This document shows positions 19,450 to 29,821 of a DNA stretch of 64,000 bases, piece by piece. Under the pieces are notes generated by a model. It made no database searches. It was not told the origin of the DNA and saw only the letters and a list, made by a program, of their open reading frames with translations. Both the position numbers and the translations under genes were made by a program. Positions within the stretch are counted from its first letter, which is position 1. The number at the start of each line of letters is the position of its first letter. The stretch comes from Robiginitomaculum sp. Its GTDB lineage: Bacteria > Pseudomonadota > Alphaproteobacteria > Caulobacterales > Maricaulaceae. The stretch spans positions 1-64,000 of the forward strand of contig NVWK01000005.1 of assembly GCA_002733605.1 (NCBI GenBank). The letters run 5' to 3'.

Positions 19450-20473
19450 AGCCGCTAAAAAGGGGGTTTTCACACTTTCGCGCTTGATCTTTTTGGCCTG
19501 TGTCGGGTTGGTATGTATTGCCGCTTTGTGGTTCTTCCTGCGCTCTGCAATTGTCAAAGGCACTGCCCAAACCATCCAGAGCATGGAAAGCGAGGGCTAT
19601 CAAATTGCCCATGGCGGTCTTTCTGTTACCGGTTTTCCGTTCAGCGCCACTGCACATTCATCGGATATTTCCGTTCGGGCGCCGCGCGGCGATCTACAGG
19701 ATATGACAAAAAACTGGTCTCTCCAGCTTGAACAAATTACAGCAAAAAGCGCCACTTTAACCCCTCTGTCCTGGACGGTGGAGCATCGGGGCACGATGCG
19801 TGTTGATATGCGTGATCCCACGGGACAGCATTATGTATTTAATATTGAACCTGCCAACATCAACATAAGCACGCGCCAAGCACTCGGCGGTGCTTTAAAG
19901 TCTGCGCATTTTGATATGGACGTTGCACGTATCAAACCGCTTTTGAACACCGTGCCTTCTGTTTTAGGATTGGAAGATGTGCAAGCTGATCTGGTGGTAA
20001 ATGGGCACACTGCGCAGATCACTATGCGCGCACGTGATCTTAATATTGTCGACCAGACACTCGGCCCTCTGGGCGCTATTTTAGGACCAAAACTTGCACG
20101 CGCTGAACTGGATGCACGCGTGCAGAACTGGGCAGCGCTAGAGCAATACGGCGCACAATATTGGCAACAAAACGGGGGGCGTTTTACGGCTCTCTTCTGG
20201 CACATCAAATGGGGTAAAATCGATATTGTCGGGGATTTTGACATCGGCTTTGAAAATGGCTCTCCTGATGGCATTCTCCATGCCAATATAAAAGACATTG
20301 TGCCTTTGATGGACAGTTTAAGCCGTGCCGGAATACTTGGCCCCACTGAAGCCGCACAAGCCCGGCTCCTCTTCGGGGTTTTACAGCCCGATGCAGAGGG
20401 ACGTACGGAACTGGAACTGATTATCCGCGATCATAAAATTAAAATGGGACCAATCACCCTGATGCAGTTTTAA
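19430..20473 (+). CDS. DUF2125 domain-containing protein
   Basis: N-terminal TM, 'YQIAHGGLSVTGFPFSATAHSSDISVRAP' pattern. Confidence 0.8.
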   Translation: MNHPMSRAAKKGVFTLSRLIFLACVGLVCIAALWFFLRSAIVKGTAQTIQSMESEGYQIAHGGLSVTGFPFSATAHSSDISVRAPRGDLQDMTKNWSLQLEQITAKSATLTPLSWTVEHRGTMRVDMRDPTGQHYVFNIEPANINISTRQALGGALKSAHFDMDVARIKPLLNTVPSVLGLEDVQADLVVNGHTAQITMRARDLNIVDQTLGPLGAILGPKLARAELDARVQNWAALEQYGAQYWQQNGGRFTALFWHIKWGKIDIVGDFDIGFENGSPDGILHANIKDIVPLMDSLSRAGILGPTEAAQARLLFGVLQPDAEGRTELELIIRDHKIKMGPITLMQF

Positions 20474-20486
20474 AGGTATTCGCAGA

Positions 20487-21416
20487 CTAGCTCTCGTCTT
20501 CACCTTCCAGATGATCTCGCCCGAAATTGGGGGCAGCACTGTCTTGGCCCGCGTCAATAATGCGCTCACGGATTGTGCGGGTTTTGGTAAATTCTTTCAA
20601 CAGAACATCCCCTTCACCCCAACGAATAGATTTCTTGAGCGCCGTTAGATCTTCAATATAGCGGCCCAGCACTTCCAATACGGCCTCACTGTTTCCCAGA
20701 AATACATCGCGCCACATGACCGGATCAGAGGCAGCAATCCGGGTGAAATCCCGAAATCCGCCGGCCGAGTATTTCACGACTTCATTACGGGTCACGGTTT
20801 CCATATCTGTTGCCGTGCCTACAAGAGCGTACGCGATTAAATGCGGTAAATGTGACGTGGTCGCCAGTACCAGATCATGACGCTTTGCGTCCATAAAGGC
20901 GACTTGACTGCCAAGCGCTTCCCAAAATTCTTTAAGTTTTTGAGCGGACGTGGACGTTTCATCTTCAGGGGTTAAAATGCACCAGCGCTTGTCAAATAGG
21001 CTGGCGAAGCCGGCTTCGGGGCCGCTGTTTTCTGTACCGGCAATCGGATGTGCGCCGATAAATTCTACGTTTTTGGGCAAGAGCGGCGTTATATCCTTGA
21101 TGATACTGGCCTTGATAGATCCGACATCGGTGATGAGACAGCTCGGGGTCAGCACATCGGCAAAACCGGAGAGAGCCGTCGCCATTGCGCCCGGCGGCAC
21201 GGCAAGAATAACCAAATCGGCCTGCGCGGCCACACCGTGGGCGGAACTTGCCACCTCATCGGCGATATCAAGGGCGCTTAGACTTGCGCGTACATCCGGA
21301 TTGGTATCGGTAATGATCAGCTTGCCCACTACATTATAGGCTTTGCAGGCGCGGGCAATGGAAGAGCCGATCAACCCGCCGCCAACCACCAATACTGTCT
21401 CAAAGGCGCGTTCCAT
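20487..21416 (-). CDS. Prephenate/arogenate dehydrogenase family protein
   Basis: VLVVGGGLIGSSIARA; ITDVGSIKASI; GAHPIAGTENSG. Confidence 0.93.
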   Translation of the reverse strand: MERAFETVLVVGGGLIGSSIARACKAYNVVGKLIITDTNPDVRASLSALDIADEVASSAHGVAAQADLVILAVPPGAMATALSGFADVLTPSCLITDVGSIKASIIKDITPLLPKNVEFIGAHPIAGTENSGPEAGFASLFDKRWCILTPEDETSTSAQKLKEFWEALGSQVAFMDAKRHDLVLATTSHLPHLIAYALVGTATDMETVTRNEVVKYSAGGFRDFTRIAASDPVMWRDVFLGNSEAVLEVLGRYIEDLTALKKSIRWGEGDVLLKEFTKTRTIRERIIDAGQDSAAPNFGRDHLEGEDES

Positions 21417-22264
21417 TACGGCGTCTTACCGGATTGAGCGGCGATTGGTTTTGGTAAAATTCCGATGATTTTTACGCAACCGAACTCCGCCTGAAGGCTT
21501 TGAAAGCGGCTGTCATTATCATCAATATATTCGGGGACACTATAGAGGCAGCGACCCTCTATTTCGGCGCGCAATGTTGCGCTCAAGCCTGCGTTTTCAA
21601 ATATGCCCTTCACCGTTTTCATTGCGCCAATATCGCCAGCCTCTATATAGATCACACTTTGATCGGCACCGGAGGGTAATCGTTCGGCCTTGGACACAGC
21701 GACAGCACTGGGCCATTCGCTGCCGCCGATGCGCGGCAAGGCGGCCAGAATGTGCATATCAGACGCCGCTCCGTTCGGGCCAAGGGCTGTCCACCAATTG
21801 TTCATGCCGCCGGGAGCCGGAAGTACGGCAACGCCTTCGGGGTCAATATGGGCGGCGGCCAAAGCCGCACTTTCAGTTGGATATGTACGGGTCGGTATCG
21901 CACCCCCAAACCGGTCACGCACCAGAGTGCGCGCCGACGCGGCGTCAACCGCCAAGGAAATATGCAAACAGATCGGCCCTTGCAATGTCAGGCTGGCACT
22001 GATGAGTTCCGCCCAAATGCGCGAGACCAAATCCGGGGATATGTCTGCGGCTTTTTGGGCCAGATTACGGATTTGGGATTGCTCGCGAGAGGGACGCCAG
22101 ACATCAACGCCCAGTTTCGTCCGCCGCACGGCCTGCGCCAGTTCCATGCGTTCGGCAATGAGATTAAGCAACGCCGTATCCACGCGGTCAATTTCCGTGC
22201 GGATGGTTTGCATAGCCTGATTTTGCGCCTGATTTTGCGAAGGATTTGGTTCAGTTTTTTTCAT
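21416..22264 (-). CDS. AroQ-type chorismate mutase with C-terminal extension
   Basis: IRTEIDRVDTALLNLIAERMELAQAVRRTKLG; abuts the dehydrogenase. Confidence 0.85.
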   Translation of the reverse strand: MKKTEPNPSQNQAQNQAMQTIRTEIDRVDTALLNLIAERMELAQAVRRTKLGVDVWRPSREQSQIRNLAQKAADISPDLVSRIWAELISASLTLQGPICLHISLAVDAASARTLVRDRFGGAIPTRTYPTESAALAAAHIDPEGVAVLPAPGGMNNWWTALGPNGAASDMHILAALPRIGGSEWPSAVAVSKAERLPSGADQSVIYIEAGDIGAMKTVKGIFENAGLSATLRAEIEGRCLYSVPEYIDDNDSRFQSLQAEFGCVKIIGILPKPIAAQSGKTP

Positions 22265-23024
22265 GATGCTCTAGCGTGTTCTTAATCTGATATACCTTAG
22301 TTGATGACGTTCCCAATGCACCAGAAAAATTCGGCCCTAATACCCGTTTTTGTTCCTGTGTTATCCGCCCCGTATATAGCCGCTTTACCGCTTCGACAAG
22401 AACAAGTCCGGAAAATCCCGGCCATACGGTTTCGCCAAAACTTTCAAATGCGGCACTGGTACGCGGGCCACTGAAAGCCTTCACCGGCGGGCAATACAAA
22501 GCACCGGAACGTACCAAGGGTATAAACCCTGCCTGTTTAAGGGCCTTGCTTAATTGGGTGCGCGTAAAAGGGCGTCCGGCCCCGAAAGGTGTTTTATCCG
22601 AGCGGGCCCATAATCCGGCCCGATTGGCCGCGACAATGACAATGCGGCCTTCCGGTTTCATCACCCGCCATAATTCAGTCAGCACACCCGACAATTCCGA
22701 GGCTTCTTCCAGCCCATGGGCGACCAGAACCCGGTCAAATGTTGTCGGTAGAAATGGCAAATGTTCATCACCAACCAAAATGCTGGCATTCCCACGTCTA
22801 TTGATTTGGTGGACGGCACCTTGTTCTGACGGCATGGCATGGATCAGCCTGTGGGCACCTTTTTTACAGCCCTCCAGATAAGGTAGTGCATAGCCATAGC
22901 CCAACACATCCAAGCCTTCCAGATGTGGCCAGAGCGTATGCAAACGGCGCAGGGTCATAGCTTGCGCGGCCAAACCGAGACGCGAGCTATAAAAACTTTC
23001 GAGCTTTACGATGCTTTGCCGCAA
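22251..23024 (-). CDS. Class I SAM-dependent methyltransferase (likely TTG start near 23024)
   Basis: VLGYGYALPYLE motif I region, LPFLPTTFDRVLVAHGLEE, RVMKPEGRIVIV; longer ORF upstream overlaps the divergent gloB. Confidence 0.8.
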   Translation of the reverse strand: MRQSIVKLESFYSSRLGLAAQAMTLRRLHTLWPHLEGLDVLGYGYALPYLEGCKKGAHRLIHAMPSEQGAVHQINRRGNASILVGDEHLPFLPTTFDRVLVAHGLEEASELSGVLTELWRVMKPEGRIVIVAANRAGLWARSDKTPFGAGRPFTRTQLSKALKQAGFIPLVRSGALYCPPVKAFSGPRTSAAFESFGETVWPGFSGLVLVEAVKRLYTGRITQEQKRVLGPNFSGALGTSSTKVYQIKNTLEHHEKN

Positions 23025-23101
23025 GAGATTGTCCTTTGTATCTGCCTCATCTATACACAATATTTCAACTGCACTTACACTATTTAACAAAAGAGTTTCT
23101 A

Positions 23102-23818
23102 ATGATCGTGATGTTTCCCTGCCTCTCTGACAATTATGGGTTTTTGCTACACGATCCACAAACCGGGCTGACCGCTTCCATTGATGCGCCAGATGCTACA
23201 GAGATTGCACGGCAGTGCGCGCAACACAATTTCACTCTGAGCCATATTTTCAATACCCATCATCATTTCGACCATGTGGGCGGCAATCAAATGTTGAAGG
23301 AAAAATATGGGGTGAGCATTGTCGGGCCTGAATCCGATGCGGGACGTATTCCCTGTCTCGACCAAGCGGTTGGTGATGGAGAGGTGTTTAAATTTGGACA
23401 GTTTGATATTCATGTCATCGATACACCCGGTCATACTTTGGGGCATTGCGTCTATTATATACCAGCGCTGAACAGTGCATTTGTCGGCGATACATTATTT
23501 GCATTGGGATGTGGGCGTTTGTTTGAAGGCAGTCCGGCGCAGATGTTTGACAGCCTGTCCAAACTTGCCGCCCTACCCGACGAGACGAAAATTTATTGCG
23601 CCCATGAATATACGCTTGCCAATGGCGCATTTGCCCTGACTGTTGACCCTGAGAATGAGGACTTGAAAAGCTATATGCGCGAGGCCAAAGCGTTGCGGGA
23701 TAAAAACCTGCCAACAGTGCCAACGACCATTGCGCGTGAAAAAGCGGCAAACCCGTTTATGCGCGCGAAAACGGCTGAAGAACTTGGCAGGATACGGGCT
23801 TTAAAGGATAGTTTTTAA
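23102..23818 (+). CDS. gloB: Hydroxyacylglutathione hydrolase (glyoxalase II)
   Basis: MIVMFPCLSDNYGFLLHD; THHHFDHVGGN; DTPGHTLGH; C-terminal NPFMR. Confidence 0.95.
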   Translation: MIVMFPCLSDNYGFLLHDPQTGLTASIDAPDATEIARQCAQHNFTLSHIFNTHHHFDHVGGNQMLKEKYGVSIVGPESDAGRIPCLDQAVGDGEVFKFGQFDIHVIDTPGHTLGHCVYYIPALNSAFVGDTLFALGCGRLFEGSPAQMFDSLSKLAALPDETKIYCAHEYTLANGAFALTVDPENEDLKSYMREAKALRDKNLPTVPTTIAREKAANPFMRAKTAEELGRIRALKDSF

Positions 23819-23834
23819 GGGTTGGATATAATTC

Positions 23835-25613
23835 TTATACTTTACGGCGGGGTGTGTTTGCAACCAGCGGGATCGGGCCGGGCATACCAAACATATAGCC
23901 TTGCAGATAATCCACACCCAAGCGGGTCAGCAAGGCCGCATCTTCACGGCTACCGACCATTTCTGCGACCGTTTTTACAGAGAATGTCTGCGCCAAATCA
24001 ACCATCATGCGTACAAATACCTGTTTATGCGGCGTCAGGGACAGATCACGAATGAAGCTTCCGTCAATTTTAATCTCGTCCGCTTCAATGGCCATCAAGT
24101 TTTTAAAGGTCGTATAGCCTGCGCCAAAATCATCTATGGAAAATTGACATCCAAGCGCACGAACTTCCATCGAGAACCGACTGGCCATAGCCGGGTCTTC
24201 CAAGGCTACTGTTTCTGTCAACTCGACCACGACCCGATCGCACGCGCGCCCAAGCCCTTGTAGTGCGTGTAGATACGCATTTGCGGTTTCAGGGTTTTTC
24301 ACCGTGGCCGCAGAAACATTCAAAGCAATTTTAATTTCCGAATGCTCTTGCAAGGTTCTCGCGGCAATCTCTAACGCACGCCGATCCAGCAAATGCACGC
24401 ATTCCAAACGCTCGGCCGCCATAATAAATTCTGCCGCCGAGACAATCTCCCCGTCATCACGTTGCAATCGCAATAGGCATTCATAATGATGGACTTCACG
24501 GCTTTTTGCGTGAACAAGCGGTTGATACGCCAAGGTAATTCTACGATCATTGAGAGCGCTAATAATATCATCGCGGGTCAGCTCCGACATTCTCTGGCGG
24601 GGTTTTAAATCCGGTAAATCCGGTGCATAGGCCACAAATTTACCGTGCCGCAACACGCTGTGTGCCACAGCCGTATTGGCCTGTTCCATCACATCCGTCG
24701 CACTAACCGGTTTTTGTGGACATACACAGCCACCAACGGCAAATTCTGCGTATAAATCCCCATAAGGACTTCCATAAGGGGTTTCAGACAGGGTTTTGAG
24801 AATCCGGTTGGCCACGTTTTGCATTTGCTCCGGTTCGCAGTCGGACAAGCCGACCCCGAACGAAACACCCGAAATGCGCGCACAAATATCGGGAGCGCGT
24901 ACACAGGCTGTCAATCGTTTGGCAACAGAGCTGAGCAATCGATCGCCAGCTTCATATCCATAAATCTCGTTGATGTCTTTTAGATTGGAAATTTTGAGCG
25001 TGACCAAAGCAGAGCGGCGTTCATAGCGTCTCGAGAACGCCACCATGTGCGTAATCCCTTCGGCCATACGTGTACGGTTCCACAAGCCGGTGAGATTATC
25101 AAACGAGGCGTGATAGCCTGCCTGCTCTTCACGGGTTTTGCGGGTTTGAATATTGGTCAGGACACCAATGATTTTCGTGGGCCGCTTCCCCTCGCCGCTT
25201 ATGCGTTTGGCCCGTTCCTCTACCCAAATATTACGACCATCAAAGGTTCTGATCTGGTAATCAATTTGAAATTTTGCCCCATTCCAGCTTAGAGACGAGA
25301 TTGCCTGTGCCCGTGCCGATTTCGCGTCATCGCACAAACGTTCCAAAACTGCGCTCACAGAACACGGCACATCTTCGACGCGCGAACAAAACAGAGCACT
25401 CGCAAGTTTATCATCTTCCCATGAAAATATGTCGTCAGAAGCGCGCTCTCCGGAGGGGCCGCTTTGCCACACATAAGGGGAAGCCGCCATCAGAGACAGC
25501 AAGACATTTTCAGTCTCGCACTCATCTTTTACGTCAAACTGTTGCGAGGCTAAGAAATCGGCGCTCATATCATCATCTTTCATAGCTATTAGAGCCTTCG
25601 CGCATGTTCTCAC
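23835..25613 (-). CDS. PAS/GGDEF/EAL protein; GGDEF degenerate, EAL catalytic residues apparently present
   Basis: FDNLTGLWNR; ARISGVSFGVGL in place of RxGGDEF; YECLLRLQ, ALNVSA, VELTET, IDDFGAGYT, DEIKIDGSFI, QGYMFG. Confidence 0.9.
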   Translation of the reverse strand: MRTCAKALIAMKDDDMSADFLASQQFDVKDECETENVLLSLMAASPYVWQSGPSGERASDDIFSWEDDKLASALFCSRVEDVPCSVSAVLERLCDDAKSARAQAISSLSWNGAKFQIDYQIRTFDGRNIWVEERAKRISGEGKRPTKIIGVLTNIQTRKTREEQAGYHASFDNLTGLWNRTRMAEGITHMVAFSRRYERRSALVTLKISNLKDINEIYGYEAGDRLLSSVAKRLTACVRAPDICARISGVSFGVGLSDCEPEQMQNVANRILKTLSETPYGSPYGDLYAEFAVGGCVCPQKPVSATDVMEQANTAVAHSVLRHGKFVAYAPDLPDLKPRQRMSELTRDDIISALNDRRITLAYQPLVHAKSREVHHYECLLRLQRDDGEIVSAAEFIMAAERLECVHLLDRRALEIAARTLQEHSEIKIALNVSAATVKNPETANAYLHALQGLGRACDRVVVELTETVALEDPAMASRFSMEVRALGCQFSIDDFGAGYTTFKNLMAIEADEIKIDGSFIRDLSLTPHKQVFVRMMVDLAQTFSVKTVAEMVGSREDAALLTRLGVDYLQGYMFGMPGPIPLVANTPRRKV

Positions 25614-25657
25614 ACGCCAAGGCGTTATATCCAGAAAAGTTTAACAAACAGATACGG

Positions 25658-26095
25658 TTAGCTGCCGAATCCCTCTGCCATACTGATGTCGCGACGGGCA
25701 CTGGCAATCGTGACCATAAACCCGGCCATCACGTCCATAAGTGCCATCAGCAAGATCAGGAAAAACACCGTCGTCGCAAAGGCATCAAACATAAGAAACT
25801 CAACGAGACAGCCAATGAATAAAATCATCGAAAATGCATGGTTCATAATGGCTGCGCGGCCAATACCCGTGGATTTTAGCAGTTCGAAGAACAACATCAC
25901 TAAAGACAGGGCTATAAGTCCATCTCCGGGTGTAATGATCCATTCTGCACCGCTAGACATCGGGATGGACATAAATTCCACATCCATGCGCGCCCGCACG
26001 GCCTCGGCCGTACTGAATGCCGAGCCACCGAAGGCGATTACATTGTAGATTAATATCGGGATCACCATTAGTGGTAAAAGTGTATAAATGCCCAT
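25658..26095 (-). CDS. Conserved hypothetical membrane protein
   Basis: Four predicted TM segments; SD AGGAG upstream. Confidence 0.7.
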   Translation of the reverse strand: MGIYTLLPLMVIPILIYNVIAFGGSAFSTAEAVRARMDVEFMSIPMSSGAEWIITPGDGLIALSLVMLFFELLKSTGIGRAAIMNHAFSMILFIGCLVEFLMFDAFATTVFFLILLMALMDVMAGFMVTIASARRDISMAEGFGS

Positions 26096-26279
26096 TTTTC
26101 TGCTCCTAATGCCTGAAATAAATCAGGCTCAACCAAAGTATAAACGCAAATTTTGCGCAAAGGTACACGTTTCAACCCATTGCAGTGGATGCCCCGATTT
26201 TATCTTTCTTGGCCCACTATACCGGAAACCGGTTCATTAATCAATGCATGGCCTATTCACGTCATAGGGGTCAGTATAG

Positions 26280-27011
26280 CTATACTTCATCCACAACTTT
26301 TGGGTGACGGGCCCGTTTTCGCAACCAAATAACGCCCCGCAAATCTGAAATCGAAACAATCAAGCGTCCGAAATTTGTATATTTGGACACCCCAAACTGG
26401 CGGTTTCTGTGGCCAACATCACAAAACTCGATTGCGTAGCCTTCGCGCAACATTAAGGCTGGAATATAGCGATGGATATGGTCGAAATATGGTAATAACA
26501 GAAAGGATTCACGGGTAAATACCTTTAAGCCACAGCCGGTATCGTCGGCTTCGTCTTTCAAAAGCCATTTACGTATACCATTGCCGACCCGTGATGCCAT
26601 ACGTTTGGCCCATGTATCTTTACGCTTGACCCTGCGCCCGCCTATGAGGGCCAAGTTTTCAGGGGCATCTTTGCGTGTGATCTGTTTTATTAACGCTGGA
26701 ATGTCTGCAGGATCATTTTGACCATCGCCGTCGAGAGTTGCAATATAAACGCCCTTGGCTGCGATCACACCGGAGCGGACACTCCGGCTCTGGCCTGCAT
26801 TTTGTTTATGGCTTAGAACGCGCAAGGTTTTGTATTTGGATTTTAAATTCTTGAGGGTTTCCAGCGTTGTATCCGTACTACTATCGTTGACAAAAATCAT
26901 CTCGTAGGGAAGATTTTTCATGGCATTTGCAATTTCTTGCGCCAGCAGGCTGACATTTTCTTCCTCGTTATACACGGGAACAACAACACTATATTTGATT
27001 TTGGATGCCAC
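26280..27011 (-). CDS. Glycosyltransferase family 2 (DPM1-like)
   Basis: YSVVVPVYNEEENV; ATLDGDGQNDPADIP. Confidence 0.92.
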   Translation of the reverse strand: MASKIKYSVVVPVYNEEENVSLLAQEIANAMKNLPYEMIFVNDSSTDTTLETLKNLKSKYKTLRVLSHKQNAGQSRSVRSGVIAAKGVYIATLDGDGQNDPADIPALIKQITRKDAPENLALIGGRRVKRKDTWAKRMASRVGNGIRKWLLKDEADDTGCGLKVFTRESFLLLPYFDHIHRYIPALMLREGYAIEFCDVGHRNRQFGVSKYTNFGRLIVSISDLRGVIWLRKRARHPKVVDEV

Positions 27012-27106
27012 AATACTCTCTCATAAATTCTCCCCCTCATGCCATGTACAGTTCTTTCATGCAATATGGCTTGTGTGACTTTAACGTAATGCGCTAGAGT
27101 CCCATT

Positions 27107-28900
27107 ATGCAAGCGCCCACACTCAAACGTCGCACACGCGATATCATATTACTGGTCATTTTGGTTCTCGCCATGGCTTTACCGGGGCTGGGCGGCTTGC
27201 CTGTTATTGATCGCGATGAAGCCAGATATGCGCAAGCCAGCGTGCAAATGATGGAAAGCGGAGATTATATCAATATCCGCTTTCAGGATCAGGCTCGCAA
27301 CAAAAAACCGGCCGGAGCATATTGGCTCCAATCCCTAAGTGTAAAGGCGTTTTCAGATGTCGAGAACCGCAGTATTTGGGCCCACCGTATTCCCTCGGTT
27401 ATCGCAGCACTGCTTGCGGTCTTGGCCACATATTGGGGCGGTATACGCTTGCTTGGGCGGGATAGTGCCCTGATCGGATCTGCGCTTTTAGCCACAAGCA
27501 TGATGTTTGTATTTGAAGCCCATATTGCCAAAACCGATGCACTTTTGTGCGGATGCGCGGCCTTAAGCCTTGCGAGCCTCGCCTATTTGCGCACCAAAGA
27601 CACCCAAAGCAAAGCGCGGGGCCCGGCGCTTGTATTTTGGGGGGCGATGGGATGTGCGGTGATGATCAAGGGGCCAATTCTGCCTATACTTGTTGGCATA
27701 TGCATACTCAGCCTATTGGTTTGGGAACGTAAAGCCACATGGCTTAAACCCCTTGGGTTTTGGCTGGGACCGGTGTTGTTCTTTGCCATTATATTGCCGT
27801 GGGCCGTGTTGATCTGGCAGGAAACAAACGGGGCTTTTTTCACAGAGGCCATTGGCGGTGATCTCACCCCTAAACTGATCGGAGGGCATGAACGTCACGG
27901 GGGGCCTCCCGGATATTATACACTTAGCACATGGCTGGCATTTTGGCCCGGCTGTCTATTCTTATTGCCGGGTCTTGTCTTTTGTGTGCAGGCTGGACGC
28001 GGAACAAACGGATTTGACACCCCGGTAGCGCAAGCTGCACGATTGCTATTATGCTGGAGCCTGCCGTTTTTTATTCTCCTCGAAATCATCCCTACAAAGC
28101 TTCCCCATTATCCTTTACCTATTTATCCTGCGTGGGCTTTGATGGCAGGGGCAGCCATTATGACCTTGTCCAAAATGGACGCGTTTCGTTTCTGGCGACG
28201 CTTTGGCGCTGTTATATTTGCCAGTATCAGCATAGTCCTTGCGACGGCATTATTGGCGGGTGAAGCCTATTACAGCGCGGATTTCCCGACATGGTCGTTT
28301 GCGGTTTTGTATGTGGTGATTTTATTGTGTCTGTTCTCTGCTCTGAAAATGTGGAAAGGGCAGAGCCAACCGGCTTTTGTGGCTGTCATCGGAGCTGCGT
28401 TTTTGACAACCATGCTCAGTTACCAATTTACATTGCCTTCTCTTAAGGAATTACAGATCAGCAAGCAGGTCGAAATGGCGCTTCGGGCTGAAAACATCGA
28501 TCTCGCGCAGACGAAAATCCTCTCCACCCAATTCACAGAACCGAGCCTCGTCTACCGTCTCGGCACCCATATTTTACTTGGCAAGCCCCAAGAACGCTTG
28601 GCAAATCTGAGCCTGGAATCTGGTGATATTGTTATTCTAGACCGTGAACGGGACGAAACAGAGGGCTATGAAATCGAGTTGATGCGCGCCTTAAAAGCAA
28701 ACAATACATGTTTGCAAAGCCTGAGCATAGTGGACGGGTTTAATTACGCCAAAGGGAATAAAGTAGCTCTTGATCTCTTGCGCGTCGAAATATGTGCTCT
28801 GGATGAATCATCCGTGGCATCCGTGGTTATGATGGCTATCGAAGGCGAGCTTAGCCCCGCCACACGCTCCGAAACGCCAACCACCACGCCCGACCCATAA
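27107..28900 (+). CDS. ArnT/GT39-like glycosyltransferase
   Basis: LPVIDRDEARYAQASVQMMESGDY, multi-TM. Confidence 0.9.
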   Translation: MQAPTLKRRTRDIILLVILVLAMALPGLGGLPVIDRDEARYAQASVQMMESGDYINIRFQDQARNKKPAGAYWLQSLSVKAFSDVENRSIWAHRIPSVIAALLAVLATYWGGIRLLGRDSALIGSALLATSMMFVFEAHIAKTDALLCGCAALSLASLAYLRTKDTQSKARGPALVFWGAMGCAVMIKGPILPILVGICILSLLVWERKATWLKPLGFWLGPVLFFAIILPWAVLIWQETNGAFFTEAIGGDLTPKLIGGHERHGGPPGYYTLSTWLAFWPGCLFLLPGLVFCVQAGRGTNGFDTPVAQAARLLLCWSLPFFILLEIIPTKLPHYPLPIYPAWALMAGAAIMTLSKMDAFRFWRRFGAVIFASISIVLATALLAGEAYYSADFPTWSFAVLYVVILLCLFSALKMWKGQSQPAFVAVIGAAFLTTMLSYQFTLPSLKELQISKQVEMALRAENIDLAQTKILSTQFTEPSLVYRLGTHILLGKPQERLANLSLESGDIVILDRERDETEGYEIELMRALKANNTCLQSLSIVDGFNYAKGNKVALDLLRVEICALDESSVASVVMMAIEGELSPATRSETPTTTPDP

Positions 28901-29756
28901 TCGCTAAAAACATAAAAGGCGCGGACACAAATAAAAGTAGTTTTGCCCACCATTTTGGAGAATAGTTCCAAAAATAGCGTATAAACCCTTTCAATTTCTC
29001 GTATTCAACCTTTTGAATACGCACCTGCGAAGTGGCACCGTAGTGCATAACTTTTGCGGACGGAACAATGAAGACCTCTCCACCTGCCTTGCGCGCACGC
29101 CGACAAATATCAATGTCTTCAACATGTAAGAAATAACGCTGGTCGAAACCGTCTAATACATCAAAGCTCTCACGGCTCATCATCAAACATGCGCCACTGA
29201 CAATCTGCATTTGAACCGGAAATTCTGGGCAAGGGGTATGCTCTAGATGGATAGACGTAAATTGAGGCAATTTATGTAAGGGGGTAAAACTCACCACGGC
29301 GTCCAGCGGTGTGAGATCATTGCGCCGCGTCCCGCGCTGCTCTCCGCCTGTGACCGTTTCCAGAAAACCGCCCGTAATCCAGGGCGTTTGCAAATGCTCG
29401 CCACAATCAGCCATGGCCATGGCTGCGCCTTTCGCAATGACTGCGTCCGGATTGAGAAATAATATATAATCGCCCCTGGCCAGTTCTGCGCCATAATTAC
29501 ACGCACGGCCGAACCCGACATTGCCCTGTCCTTGCACCAAACGCAAACGCGGCTGATCTTTGGCAAATTCCCACAAACGGATACGTGCTGCTGCCAAATT
29601 GCCATTATCGACAAGAATAAGTTCAAAAATATCGGGATCAGCGAGAACAGCCTGAATCGCTTCCTGTAATGGTGCCCCCGTATGGTAGGACACCATGACA
29701 ACACTTATACGTTTCTTGATAAACCGCACAGGAAGCGGGATAATTTTTGCTGTCAT
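28851..29756 (-). CDS. Glycosyltransferase family 2
   Basis: ISVVMVSYHTGAPLQEAIQAVLADP; FLNPDAVI; HVEDIDICRR. Confidence 0.92.
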   Translation of the reverse strand: MTAKIIPLPVRFIKKRISVVMVSYHTGAPLQEAIQAVLADPDIFELILVDNGNLAAARIRLWEFAKDQPRLRLVQGQGNVGFGRACNYGAELARGDYILFLNPDAVIAKGAAMAMADCGEHLQTPWITGGFLETVTGGEQRGTRRNDLTPLDAVVSFTPLHKLPQFTSIHLEHTPCPEFPVQMQIVSGACLMMSRESFDVLDGFDQRYFLHVEDIDICRRARKAGGEVFIVPSAKVMHYGATSQVRIQKVEYEKLKGFIRYFWNYSPKWWAKLLLFVSAPFMFLAIMGRAWWLAFRSVWRG

Positions 29757-29821
29757 AGCCCCATCTTTCGATTCCCAATGCAGGCATTTAGAACCTACAA
29801 GGCATTAAAAGTAAAGGCTAA

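Noticed and set aside
22251-23159. Full-length 302-aa methyltransferase start at 23159
   Set aside because: Would overlap gloB; homology-like region and an SD-like AGGA favour a TTG start near 23024.
25274-25585. 103-aa + strand ORF
   Set aside because: Antisense to the N-terminal part of the GGDEF-EAL gene; no support.
26273-26286. AGTATAGCTATACT palindrome as an operator
   Set aside because: It straddles the 3' end of a GT2 gene, not a promoter region; short AT-rich palindromes are common.
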